This document shows, in pieces, positions 13,565 through 20,118 of a DNA stretch of 23,835 nt (positions within the stretch are counted from its first letter, which is position 1; every line of letters starts with the position of its first letter). Below the pieces are notes generated by a model. That model saw only the letters and a program-made list of their open reading frames with translations. It was not told where the DNA came from and ran no database searches. The position numbers were made by a program, and so were the translations under genes. Source of the stretch: a virus; IMG/VR virus record IMGVR_UViG_3300045440_000175, positions 1 to 23,835 of that record; one strand, 5' to 3'.

Positions 13565-14176
13565 ATGAGTAAACCCAAACCAACTAAACACGAGGACGAT
13601 GTTCGCAGAGGGCTACGCACAGCCCAATATAACGGCATCATCGACACGCAACTTAAGGTTATCGAAGAACTCAAGGCCGAGGTTGAAAGTCTGAAGAAGC
13701 CAGCAGTCATCGGAGGATACAACATCTCCGAATACATTCGTATGGCTAATTCAGAGACGCTTGAGTTCGACAACGGAGACATCTTCGCTGATATGACTCT
13801 GCCAGAGCGTATCAAATATATCGTCGAGTCCCACGCCCGGCTCAAGGCCGAGGTCGAGCGGCTGACCCGCAAACTTGAAGTAGCCGACAACCACGCTCAA
13901 TGCCTTGAGATGGTCATCAACGCTGGAACAGCCAAAGAACTACGCCTCAAGGCCGAGGTCGAGCGGCTGACCAACAACTGCGACTACCTTGACAAGAAAT
14001 TGGACGAGGAATTGGACAAGTCCGCTATGCTGTGCGGACAGGTCGAGCGGCTGACCAAGGCCGGGGATGCGATGGCTGAAGAAATGGGTTTGGAAACTTA
14101 TGCTGAAGAGCATTTCAAACAACAGAAAGAGTTCTTGAAAGCGTGGAACGCCGCCAAGGAGGGCAAGAAGCCGTGA
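13565..14176 (+). CDS. coiled-coil paralogue 2, with internal repeats
   Basis: This 203-residue protein is the largest member of the coiled-coil family. It contains LKAEVESL (36-43), then RLKAEVERLT twice (92-101 and 127-136), the last two encoded by an identical 27-nt DNA repeat. The shared module follows at 139-168: DYLDKKLDEELDKSAMLCGQ then VERLTKAGD. An unrelated insert (about 47-85) carries ISEYIRMANSETLEFDNGD. It is the only gene within the chain with a 23-nt gap upstream, and its leader is A/C-rich (TTAACCACACTACGC). Probably oligomeric; role unknown. Confidence 0.75.
   Translation: MSKPKPTKHEDDVRRGLRTAQYNGIIDTQLKVIEELKAEVESLKKPAVIGGYNISEYIRMANSETLEFDNGDIFADMTLPERIKYIVESHARLKAEVERLTRKLEVADNHAQCLEMVINAGTAKELRLKAEVERLTNNCDYLDKKLDEELDKSAMLCGQVERLTKAGDAMAEEMGLETYAEEHFKQQKEFLKAWNAAKEGKKP
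13841..13867 (+). repeat. 27-nt direct repeat, copy 1 (coiled-coil heptads)
   Basis: Identical to the copy at 13946-13972, and encodes LKAEVERLT. Shorter relatives of the same run lie at 13132-13150, 13670-13682, 14041-14056 and 14254-14270. Confidence 0.8.
13946..13972 (+). repeat. 27-nt direct repeat, copy 2 (coiled-coil heptads)
   Basis: Second identical copy, 105 nt after the first and in the same frame (105 = 35 codons), consistent with in-frame duplication inside the gene. Confidence 0.8.
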
Positions 14177-14388
14177 GTGGCCTTTTACCTTGGGAAAACG
14201 CACGGGCTTGGGGAAAGATGAAGCGTTTGGAAGCCGAGAACGCACGCCTCCGAGCCGAGGTCGAGCGGCTTGAAGCCTTCTGCACCCGCACGATTATTCC
14301 AAATGAAATCCTGCAAGCACAGGTCGAACGATTGGAGTGCGCCATCATCACGGGCAACGCCATCACCCCGGACGCCAAGCCCGAATGA
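14173..14388 (+). CDS. short coiled-coil paralogue
   Basis: This 71-residue protein starts at GTG 14173 by GTGA overlap; the ATG at 14143 in the same frame lies inside the preceding gene and is rejected. After SGLLPWENARAWGKM comes the heptad run LEAENARLRAEVERLEAF and then LQAQVERLECAI, the same EVERL/QVERL pattern as its neighbours. The DNA for RAEVERL matches the repeat family in the gene upstream. It probably interacts with the longer paralogues. Function unknown. Confidence 0.7.
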   Translation: MSGLLPWENARAWGKMKRLEAENARLRAEVERLEAFCTRTIIPNEILQAQVERLECAIITGNAITPDAKPE

Positions 14389-14621
14389 GCAAAACAAAGC
14401 CAAAGTTTCCGACGGAATGGACCAACACCTTTGAGTGCGGCGCTGGGATGGTCCTCTATGGAAAGCGATACTTGGTCGTTGAGATGACCACGGAGCAGAT
14501 GGCCCAAGGGTGCATTATGCTCCGGTCGCAGCTTATCCCTTATGAGCATGTAGACCCGACTCTTTATTACGCGTCTCCCAAGCCCCCGAAGCGTCCCCGT
14601 AAGAAGAGGAAGACAAAATGA
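14385..14621 (+). CDS. small unknown protein with basic tail
   Basis: This 78-residue protein starts at ATG 14385 by ATGA overlap. The core looks beta-rich (MVLYGKRYLVVEMTTEQM, then CIMLRSQLIPYEHV) and the C-terminus is very basic and Pro-rich (SPKPPKRPRKKRKTK), suggesting nucleic acid or acidic-surface binding. Two cysteines (about 18 and 43) are not in a zinc pattern. No family recognised. Coupled to both neighbours. Confidence 0.65.
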   Translation: MSKTKPKFPTEWTNTFECGAGMVLYGKRYLVVEMTTEQMAQGCIMLRSQLIPYEHVDPTLYYASPKPPKRPRKKRKTK

Positions 14622-14800
14622 GCAACAACGACTACCATGCTTACGGAGTCGTCCACATCCGCAACTGTAAGGAGTGCCGAGATGAATACCACCGCCGTCA
14701 CGACCTCACGGCAGAGCAGGGGGCTTGGATGGCTATCGGCTTCTGTGTAGTGGCTGTGATTTGGTATTGGGGATGGGAAAGGGACAAAGGAATACGATGA
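14618..14800 (+). CDS. small single-span membrane protein with CxxC
   Basis: This 60-residue protein starts at ATG 14618 by ATGA overlap. The N-terminal part is polar with His residues and a CKEC motif (17-20). Residues about 36-52 form a hydrophobic segment (AWMAIGFCVVAVIWYWG), followed by a short charged end. The CxxC could bind metal. Function unknown. Confidence 0.65.
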   Translation: MSNNDYHAYGVVHIRNCKECRDEYHRRHDLTAEQGAWMAIGFCVVAVIWYWGWERDKGIR

Positions 14801-14955
14801 GAAACCCAATCGACTTCACCCACAAGTCGGTCTATGACCGGATGGATGCGGATGCCGCATACCACCGCCGCTTCCGGTTCGCTTACAAGGTAGCAGGAGT
14901 CATCGCTTTCTTTGTTGGCTTTTGCGGGGCGCTCTACATCTTGAAGTCACTATGA
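14797..14955 (+). CDS. 52-residue single-span membrane protein
   Basis: The start at ATG 14797 overlaps the preceding stop (ATGA). The polar N-terminus (about 1-28) ends in a basic run (HRRFR), then residues 29-49 are hydrophobic (AYKVAGVIAFFVGFCGALYI), giving a likely N-in orientation with the basic side in the cytoplasm. It is the second of two tandem small membrane proteins. Function unknown. Confidence 0.65.
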   Translation: MRNPIDFTHKSVYDRMDADAAYHRRFRFAYKVAGVIAFFVGFCGALYILKSL

Positions 14956-15371
14956 GCGAACCGAAACGATGGATGATTGAGTGGGATGACGCCAAGGGCT
15001 GCTCGTGCGCCCAGAAGGAACACCCAGAGGGGGACTTCGTCTACTACTCCGCGTATGCTGAAGTAAAGGCTGGGTGGCGAAAGGCCGCTTTGAAATCTAT
15101 CTCCGATATCGGACAGTTGGGGGAGCAGTCTGCCGAGATTGCTTACCTTAAGTCGGAGGTCAAGCGGCTGAAGAACAACGTCAAATACCTCGACAGGTCT
15201 CTGGATAATGAGATAGACAGGTCGGCTGACCACTCACGCCTGCATGCCGCGGTCTTTGCCAAGGTGGCAGACGCCAAGGCAGAGCTGGACAAATGCGGGA
15301 CTCTGGAGACACCGGGCATCAAGGCTTGGCGAATCCTCAACGAACTGCTTACCCCGCCACCATTGCCATGA
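14952..15371 (+). CDS. coiled-coil paralogue 3, with distinct N-terminal domain
   Basis: This 139-residue protein starts at ATG 14952 by ATGA overlap. The first 45 residues form a separate aromatic-rich part (RWMIEWDDAKGCSCAQKEH, then FVYYSAYAEVKAGW). Residues about 63-92 are the family module: YLKSEVKRLKNN then KYLDRSLDNEIDRSA, aligning with LKAEVERLTNN and DYLDKKLDEELDKSA of the 13565 product. After this the shared QVERL segment is lost. It is a fusion of a family module to a new head. Function unknown. Confidence 0.7.
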   Translation: MSEPKRWMIEWDDAKGCSCAQKEHPEGDFVYYSAYAEVKAGWRKAALKSISDIGQLGEQSAEIAYLKSEVKRLKNNVKYLDRSLDNEIDRSADHSRLHAAVFAKVADAKAELDKCGTLETPGIKAWRILNELLTPPPLP

Positions 15372-15571
15372 GCAGACCAAGGTCAGGCATTCCGTGGAAA
15401 AAGTTTTCCTCAAATAAGCGCCCCGCTCATGGCGGGGGCTATCTCGTTGCTAGTAAGAAAAACCAGACGCCAGCAGAGTTTGCTACGACCAAGCGATACT
15501 TTACCGATGCCAAAGCCAAGTGGGACTACCTTTTCCACCCCGACCGAAACAGGTGGACTTTACATAAATGA
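15368..15571 (+). CDS. small basic unknown protein
   Basis: This 67-residue protein starts at ATG 15368 by ATGA overlap. It is rich in Lys, Arg, Gly and aromatic residues: RSGIPWKKFSSNKRP, then GGGYLVASKKN, then a helix around TTKRYFTDAKAKWDYLF. There is no zinc or enzyme motif. The high charge suggests nucleic acid binding, which is inference only. Confidence 0.6.
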   Translation: MSRPRSGIPWKKFSSNKRPAHGGGYLVASKKNQTPAEFATTKRYFTDAKAKWDYLFHPDRNRWTLHK

Positions 15572-15831
15572 ACACGCCCCAATACCCAATCGTCTGGAAA
15601 GAACAATCCGGACTAGAGCATTCAATCAGTTACGATTGGCACACGGGCAGCTTTAAGTATCAAGCAAGAGCCATACTTCCCGTCATCAATCAAGAGGTGC
15701 TGTATGCCGTCAGTCTCGCCTGTGCGCCGAGCAGCAAGATGAAGAAAGCCCTCCTGAAGGAGGCTCGCGTGAGGCTGGTTAACGTGTCAAAGAAAGCCTT
15801 TATGCGGGTCGAGCGTGGCTACAAGAAGTGA
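15568..15831 (+). CDS. small unknown protein, end of coupled chain
   Basis: This 87-residue protein starts at ATG 15568 by ATGA overlap. The first half looks like beta strands (YPIVWKEQSG, then ISYDWHTGSFKYQA). The second half is basic helix (SSKMKKALLKEARVRLVNV) and the end is RVERGYKK. No family recognised. It is the last gene with a 4-nt overlap in the chain. Confidence 0.65.
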   Translation: MNTPQYPIVWKEQSGLEHSISYDWHTGSFKYQARAILPVINQEVLYAVSLACAPSSKMKKALLKEARVRLVNVSKKAFMRVERGYKK

Positions 15832-15873
15832 TTGGGTGCTTGCCCTTGGACGACACCCCGCAAGGGTATAGCC

Positions 15874-16134
15874 GTGGCAAAGCACTTCGATAAGAATGAC
15901 TACACGGATGAGGAACTGATTTCGGTTCAGTCCATCAAGCCGAGATTCCTATGCCCGCACTGTATGGGTCGCAACTGGAAGGACACGACCACTTTCAAGA
16001 CGCCTCCGGGTGCGAGGCTCTGGACTGCCTCTTCGGTCTGCAATGCTTGCGAGAAGAAGGTCAGATGGCTCATAGACCCAGACAGGACGATGGAACTTCA
16101 GACCGAAAAGATGCACCGACCAATCGGTCTTTAA
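15874..16134 (+). CDS. small zinc-ribbon-like protein
   Basis: This 86-residue protein carries two CxxC pairs, CPHC (27-30) and CNAC (56-59), spaced as in a zinc ribbon. The start is taken as GTG 15874, preceded by AAGGG at 8 nt; the frame also opens at TTG 15832, directly after the previous stop. It is the last rightward gene, and its stop overlaps by 4 nt the stop of the leftward tagged gene at 16131, with no terminator between the converging genes. The ribbon may bind nucleic acid or protein. Confidence 0.65.
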   Translation: MAKHFDKNDYTDEELISVQSIKPRFLCPHCMGRNWKDTTTFKTPPGARLWTASSVCNACEKKVRWLIDPDRTMELQTEKMHRPIGL

Positions 16135-16625
16135 TCGTAGTTCGGGCGGTGGTATGAGCTGCCGATGGTCGCTGTGCCAGCATACTTGCCTCCGACTTCC
16201 TTCAGCCCAACGATACGACCATCGCTCTTATCAAGGACGAGTTTGCTTCTGTCTCCGAGCGTTCCATCGGCTCGAACAATCGCTACGGTCACAGACCTAT
16301 CCTTGACTTCCGTGATTCGGTGGACGGAGCTGGCTGACCCATAGTAATGATAGATTGATACTGCATCTCCCCGGACCAAGAGGTCCTTGAGTGAGCCTGC
16401 TGCGTTCTCATTGAAAAACTTCTCGATACTGATGATTGGCGTCCGCCTTACAAGAGGGCCTGCGCCTCCTGTGCTGGAGCTGTAAGCATCTCTGTTGCGA
16501 GCCTGCTTGTTGCTGATAGCCAGCGGCATAGCATCCATAGTGGATGCCCATTCCCCCTCTATGGGATTCTTAACCCGCATCCCGACAGCCGCCATCAGGT
16601 CGCTCTTAACATTGCCTCTTGCCAT
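16131..16625 (-). CDS. tagged protein with MARGNVKSD start
   Basis: This 164-residue protein begins with the tag MARGNVKSD; the A-to-N and L-to-V changes make it the most diverged full tag. The middle has a serine/glycine-rich linker (DAYSSSTGGAGPLV) and a segment IISIEKFFNENAAGSLKDLL. The C-terminal half looks like a small beta barrel (VSIYHYYGSASSVHRITEVK, then VTVAIVRADGTLGDRS). No catalytic pattern is recognised. It has its own TTGAC box and lies at the distal end of the leftward accessory block, converging on the plus-strand chain. Confidence 0.85.
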   Translation of the reverse strand: MARGNVKSDLMAAVGMRVKNPIEGEWASTMDAMPLAISNKQARNRDAYSSSTGGAGPLVRRTPIISIEKFFNENAAGSLKDLLVRGDAVSIYHYYGSASSVHRITEVKDRSVTVAIVRADGTLGDRSKLVLDKSDGRIVGLKEVGGKYAGTATIGSSYHRPNYD

Positions 16626-16642
16626 GACTACTATGGCTATGC

Positions 16643-16649
16643 GTCAACC
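16643..16649 (-). promoter_or_regulatory. RRTTGAC box before tagged gene 16131-16625
   Basis: GGTTGACG lies 17 nt before the ATG at 16625 and a few bases after the TGA of the preceding tagged gene. Confidence 0.5.
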
Positions 16650-16650
16650 A

Positions 16651-17205
16651 TCAGATAGATGCCGATTCATTCATCTGACGGCCGTCTTCATCCCTGATTA
16701 CAATGTCAGCATGAAAACGGGATGAGCGTCCATTTTTATCCAGAACTCGGTATGAGTTAACCACCCTCTTTGCTTCCGAAAACACTTGTTCAGCATCTTG
16801 GCGGGATGCTTTCATAGTTATGCTGAAGTCCGGCATGTCACCCGGCTCATCGGGCTGGAATGTTGAAATAGAAGTCAGGACGCCGCGAGCAGCGAGAACG
16901 CTGTTATTCATCAGGTCGTGAGCAAGCATTACCTTGAGTTTGCGACGGTCTCCTCGACCGCCAAGTTCAAATCCACTCAAGAATCCAACCTTGGAACCAA
17001 CCGTGTTGCGCTCACCGTCGGCATTTATAACTTCACGGGCATCCGTCTTGGTTTTCTTAAAGACGACGGCATCAAAGCCCCTCTCGGATGCGACAGACTG
17101 AAGAGCGGCTTCTATCTGGCTTGTGCCGAATTCAGATGTTCCGACAAGGTCGGAGCGGAGCTTACCGCGCACGCGAGCATCAGACTTTATTGCACCTCTT
17201 GCCAT
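16651..17205 (-). CDS. tagged protein with MARGAIKSD start
   Basis: This 184-residue protein has the tag MARGAIKSD, followed by a basic repeat of it (ARVRGKLRSD), so the tag may be duplicated in degenerate form. The core reads as alpha/beta: helix IEAALQSVASERG, strand FDAVVFKK, long loop with GGRGDRRKLKVML, then a helix DAEQVFSEAKRVVNSY. The GFDAVVFKK motif resembles the GYDAVRYTD stretch of the neighbouring ART-like protein, but no other ART motif is visible. It has a TTGAC box right after the previous stop. Confidence 0.85.
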   Translation of the reverse strand: MARGAIKSDARVRGKLRSDLVGTSEFGTSQIEAALQSVASERGFDAVVFKKTKTDAREVINADGERNTVGSKVGFLSGFELGGRGDRRKLKVMLAHDLMNNSVLAARGVLTSISTFQPDEPGDMPDFSITMKASRQDAEQVFSEAKRVVNSYRVLDKNGRSSRFHADIVIRDEDGRQMNESASI

Positions 17206-17220
17206 ATCGTTTGGATAAGT

Positions 17221-17227
17221 GTCAATC
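17221..17227 (-). promoter_or_regulatory. RRTTGAC box before tagged gene 16651-17205
   Basis: GATTGACA lies 15 nt before the ATG at 17205. TTGAC begins immediately after the TGA stop of the ART-like gene. Confidence 0.5.
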
Positions 17228-18104
17228 AGCCTGTCCTATACTCAATCTTGTCGAGGAGGAATCGGGTCTTGTCGAACTCTTCCCCCGGCTTCCAGCCCGG
17301 AAACCTTGGCGTCCGCTTCTGCTCGCGCGTGCTGTCGAACATATTATCGGAGCTCTGGTTGACCTTGCTGTCGCCAAAGTAAGATTTGAATTGCGAGCCG
17401 CTCTTAAAGGCGACCGACGACTTGTTATCCTGACCTGAATCCGTGTAGCGGACAGCGTCATAGCCCTGCTTCTCCAGCTCCTTCATAAACGGCTTGATGC
17501 CGAAAATCTCATACGTCCAAGTGATTGGTCGCTTGTCCAAAGCCTTTTCCATCTTGGCAACGAAAGCCTTGTCGTCTCGCTTGCCAAGGATGTCCGCTAG
17601 GACTTCCGCCTGTGGCATCCGGTTAACGCCACTCTTGCCCTTGTCCAGCGGCCAGTATTGGGTGCTGATGTGCAGACCTGTGACGTCGAGCAACTTCTTC
17701 GAGTCCAGCACGCCCTCGATGAGAGCTGTGTTCTGCGGGTATCCGGGGCGAGCAAGCTTGCCGCCGTAGTATGAGGCATACCGCATATCAGGGGTAACGT
17801 GATTCCAATCTCCACGGACGCGACCGTCTTGGTCCTTCTTCCACTTGGTGTCCCATTGACCGCTGCCGAGCGACTCATAAGCACCCTGACCACGATAGAC
17901 GACCTCCTGAACCTGTGAGTTCTTTCTGATTTCCTCAAGCTCTGCGATGCGTTCTGGCGAGCCGCCAGCCTTGCCGAACATATTTAATTCGCGTGTAGGC
18001 TTGCCCGTCTTCGGGTCAAACATATCGACCGTCACAGGATTGCGAGGCCACTCGCCAACTCCCTGTCGGGCGACGCTGTCTGTTTTTAGTGTGCCTCTAG
18101 CCAT
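17226..18104 (-). CDS. tagged ADP-ribosyltransferase-like protein
   Basis: This 292-residue protein begins MARGTLKTD. After the tag, residues about 66-245 match the order of an ADP-ribosyltransferase of the kind found in phage polyvalent proteins: an Arg after strand 1 (VVYRGQG, R71), then HVTPDMRYASYYGG (102-115), which fits the F-T-x-D-x-x-x-A-x-x-Y motif, a VLDSKKLLDVTG strand-turn, and a late GYDAVRYTDSG...SSVAFKSGSQFKS (214-241) matching the terminal strand pair where family members read YDGV and VVFDPSQIKS. The usual catalytic Glu is not obvious. Such enzymes use NAD to modify host proteins. The start overlaps the upstream stop by one base (TAATG). Function is inferred from motif order. 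Confidence 0.7.
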   Translation of the reverse strand: MARGTLKTDSVARQGVGEWPRNPVTVDMFDPKTGKPTRELNMFGKAGGSPERIAELEEIRKNSQVQEVVYRGQGAYESLGSGQWDTKWKKDQDGRVRGDWNHVTPDMRYASYYGGKLARPGYPQNTALIEGVLDSKKLLDVTGLHISTQYWPLDKGKSGVNRMPQAEVLADILGKRDDKAFVAKMEKALDKRPITWTYEIFGIKPFMKELEKQGYDAVRYTDSGQDNKSSVAFKSGSQFKSYFGDSKVNQSSDNMFDSTREQKRTPRFPGWKPGEEFDKTRFLLDKIEYRTG

Positions 18105-18598
18105 TAGTGTATCCCGATTGTCTGCCCCCTGATGCGTTCGTCAATTTCATTTGCCATCCGGGCAAAGGATGCCCGCTGAAGATGTAGCATAGCATCACGC
18201 TCACCATCGCCAAGGGCGATTGGGAATCTGACCGAGGCGATTGCCTTGACCTCGCCAGATGAGTCCCAGAAGACCACCGCACGCTTGAAGTCGGCTTCTG
18301 CCGTGGGGACATTCGCACGCAAAGCCCTCACCAAGGCGAGATAAGCCCGACCCGAATCCTTTGCCAGCTCGTCGACCTTGTCGAGCAAGCCGCGGGCGTT
18401 GAAGTCATCGAGAATAGGCGTCGGAATCGCCCTGTTGACGATGTTCCGGATGATGGATGTCTCCATGCCACTAGCATCGAGCGCTTGGTCCAGCTCGCGC
18501 CACATTTTGTTTTCCTCCAGAGCCTTGTCGATGTGGGACTGCTGCGACTTCGCCTTGGCGATAGCCTCGGTCACGATTCGCTCAAGGGTTTCCTTCAT
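18104..18598 (-). CDS. untagged helical protein coupled to the ART-like gene
   Basis: This 164-residue protein is not recognised and lacks the tag. It is mostly helix: LERIVTEAIAKAKSQQSHID (5-24), then IRNIVNRAIPTPILDDFN, then a strand pair around AVVFWDSSGEVKAIASVRF and a final helix LQRASFARMANEIDERI. Its TAA overlaps the ATG of the tagged ART-like gene, so the two are translationally coupled. As the only untagged protein gene beside an ART, it could be a partner, chaperone or antidote, but nothing in its sequence shows this. Confidence 0.75.
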   Translation of the reverse strand: MKETLERIVTEAIAKAKSQQSHIDKALEENKMWRELDQALDASGMETSIIRNIVNRAIPTPILDDFNARGLLDKVDELAKDSGRAYLALVRALRANVPTAEADFKRAVVFWDSSGEVKAIASVRFPIALGDGERDAMLHLQRASFARMANEIDERIRGQTIGIH

Positions 18599-18670
18599 AT
18601 CGGTTGAGGGATGTCCACCTTTGTGGTTGCCTTCCCCTTGGGACTAGGGACGATGTTCGGCCACACGACT

Positions 18671-19243
18671 ATGGTATCCATCGAGCTCACCAAGCAGATG
18701 AAGGACTTCGCTTGGGCGGTCGTGTCCAGCCGGAACTTCGGTCAGCGGGAGCGAGGAGGCAACGGAAACCTTCAGCAGCAATACACGGGAATCCTTGGCG
18801 AGACAGTCGTCAACCTGTTGGCGAATGGATGCCTACCCTCTTACAATGAGTTCAGCATTACGGACCTGACCATCAATGAGCATCGCGTCGATGTGAAGTC
18901 TATGGGTCGCAACGTCCCCTTCCGGGACGGCTTTGTGCATAACTTCGTCGCTTACCAGAAGGAGCATCCCAACGACATCTACATCTTCACTAGCGTCAAT
19001 CGCAAGGCATCGACCGTCGAGATATGCGGATGGTTAACCAAGCCGCTGTTCTTCGAGCGTGCGAGCTTTTACGACAAGGGTTCCACCCGGCGACGAGCCG
19101 ATGGAACTTCCTTCGAGACTTTCGCTCCTCTTTATGAGATAGACAATCGCCTGCTGCACCCCATATGTAACAGACAGGACATAGCGAAAGTCGGTATGGG
19201 TCTGTCGTTCAACGGACAGGACTGCGCTCTTCTAAAGCGCTAA
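18671..19243 (+). CDS. PD-(D/E)XK-like nuclease running into tRNA-Arg
   Basis: This plus-strand gene interrupts the leftward block. From ATG 18671 it encodes 190 residues; ATGs at 18611 and 18653 are alternatives. The order GILGETVVNLL (E44), DLTINEHRVDVKSMG (D74, K76) and later IYIFTSVNRKASTVEICGWL resembles a PD-(D/E)XK nuclease core, where Glu, Asp and Lys bind metal and the last strand precedes a Gly-Trp. The last 15 codons and the stop lie inside the tRNA-Arg gene, so the C-terminus (from about GLSFNGQ) is translated tRNA sequence. It could degrade host or rival DNA. Codon use does not stand out clearly. Confidence 0.65.
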   Translation: MVSIELTKQMKDFAWAVVSSRNFGQRERGGNGNLQQQYTGILGETVVNLLANGCLPSYNEFSITDLTINEHRVDVKSMGRNVPFRDGFVHNFVAYQKEHPNDIYIFTSVNRKASTVEICGWLTKPLFFERASFYDKGSTRRRADGTSFETFAPLYEIDNRLLHPICNRQDIAKVGMGLSFNGQDCALLKR

Positions 19244-19269
19244 TCTGGGTTCGATTCCCAGCGGACCCA
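19198..19269 (+). tRNA. tRNA-Arg(TCT)
   Basis: The cloverleaf has acceptor GGGTCTG/CGGACCC, D-arm GTTC/GGAC, anticodon stem GCGCT/AGCGC with loop CTTCTAA (anticodon TCT, reading AGA/AGG), T-stem CTGGG/CCCAG with loop TTCGATT, and discriminator A. CCA is not encoded. The 5' half overlaps the nuclease gene's end, and the 3' end is one base from the stop of the converging small gene at 19271. The D-arm (AACGGACAGGAC) resembles that of the tRNA-Glu at 2973 (AACGGTCAGGAC). Confidence 0.93.
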
Positions 19270-19270
19270 C

Positions 19271-19417
19271 TTACTTCTTCGGCGCAACCTTCTTAATGAT
19301 TGCGTCGATGTTAATTTCCTTCACCGGATTCTTCGGCGGCATCGGCTTGGTGGGGTTCTTGATTTCGTGGCGTTCGGTGAACTCGCCGCCGTTGCTGGGC
19401 TTTTTTCCTTTGGTCAT
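19271..19417 (-). CDS. 48-residue basic unknown protein
   Basis: The ATG at 19417 overlaps the stop of the JAMM-like gene (ATGA), and the frame runs 48 codons to TAA next to tRNA-Arg. The product is basic and Pro-rich: TKGKKPSNGGEFTERHE, then NPTKPMPPKNPVKE, then a hydrophobic-charged end INIDAIIKKVAPKK. No membrane segment or family. The exact overlap and steady coding character make it likely real despite its size. It may be an accessory to the JAMM-like protein. Confidence 0.6.
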   Translation of the reverse strand: MTKGKKPSNGGEFTERHEIKNPTKPMPPKNPVKEINIDAIIKKVAPKK

Positions 19418-20118
19418 TTGGATTGTGTAATCTTGTAATTAAGTCCGTAAATTTTATCCATTGCAAGAGCGGATTGATTGATGACCTCAATCTGGACTTC
19501 ACGCGGTGCGTGGTCTAGGGGGTTGTAATCCTTGCCGCCCGAATATCCGAGTTGCGAGAATATCTCCTTCCGGAGCTTCGCATGGGTGCTGGAAATCTTG
19601 TCTACGGATGTCTTCCAGAACAGGGAGTCACGAGGCGGAGACATCGAGTAAGTCATCCCGTCCTCCACCCCGACCGCTCGCAGCTCCTTGATGTTGTTCT
19701 TGCGCATCTCTACGATGTCTGCGCGGCTCAAGGAGGAGCCTGATGGGTGATTATGGGTAACCACCGCCCCCGCTAGTAACTTGGCCTCCTTGGCGTTAAA
19801 GGACACCGAAGCGCCTTGGCCTGCGGTGATGATGGCTCTCGCTGCTCCGTTCTTACCGAAAATGACGAGGGTCTCGAATTCCTGAACGCCGATGATGCGC
19901 TCGGCTGTCGCAAGGTCGGCCTCCACCAGCTCCTTGGGAAATACGAGTCCGCTTTTCCCGGAGTTGAGGAGAGGGGCTAAACGCTTGTCATCTAAAGCCT
20001 CATTGGCTTTAACTTCACTCTCATATGCGGTCAGCTTGGGCTTATTCGCGCGGGCGCGGGTAGCCACATCGGCATTAAATGCTCCGCCCCGGCTTCCTGT
20101 TCCTGCTCCTCTTGACAT
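19414..20118 (-). CDS. RadC/JAMM-like metalloprotein with degenerate tag
   Basis: This 234-residue protein has a weaker form of the shared start (MSRGAGTGSRGG). Its core matches the RadC/JAB fold: strand ETLVIFGKNGAARAIITAG (82-100), helix LLAGAV, then THNHPSG (121-127) and SRADI (131-135). The two His and the later Asp fit a zinc-binding JAMM site (HxHPSG...S..D), with one residue fewer than usual between H and S; a candidate catalytic Glu is E79 or E82. JAMM domains cleave isopeptide or peptide bonds, and RadC-like copies occur in phage polyvalent proteins. It is coupled to the small gene at 19271. Confidence 0.75.
   Translation of the reverse strand: MSRGAGTGSRGGAFNADVATRARANKPKLTAYESEVKANEALDDKRLAPLLNSGKSGLVFPKELVEADLATAERIIGVQEFETLVIFGKNGAARAIITAGQGASVSFNAKEAKLLAGAVVTHNHPSGSSLSRADIVEMRKNNIKELRAVGVEDGMTYSMSPPRDSLFWKTSVDKISSTHAKLRKEIFSQLGYSGGKDYNPLDHAPREVQIEVINQSALAMDKIYGLNYKITQSK

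Noticed and set aside
13132-14270. Repeated DNA in the coiled-coil genes as a CRISPR array
   Set aside because: Copies lie in frame inside coding sequence with unequal spacing and encode leucine heptads.
19198-19269. tRNA-Arg as an attachment site of an integrated element
   Set aside because: No integrase gene and no second copy of the tRNA end were found in the window.
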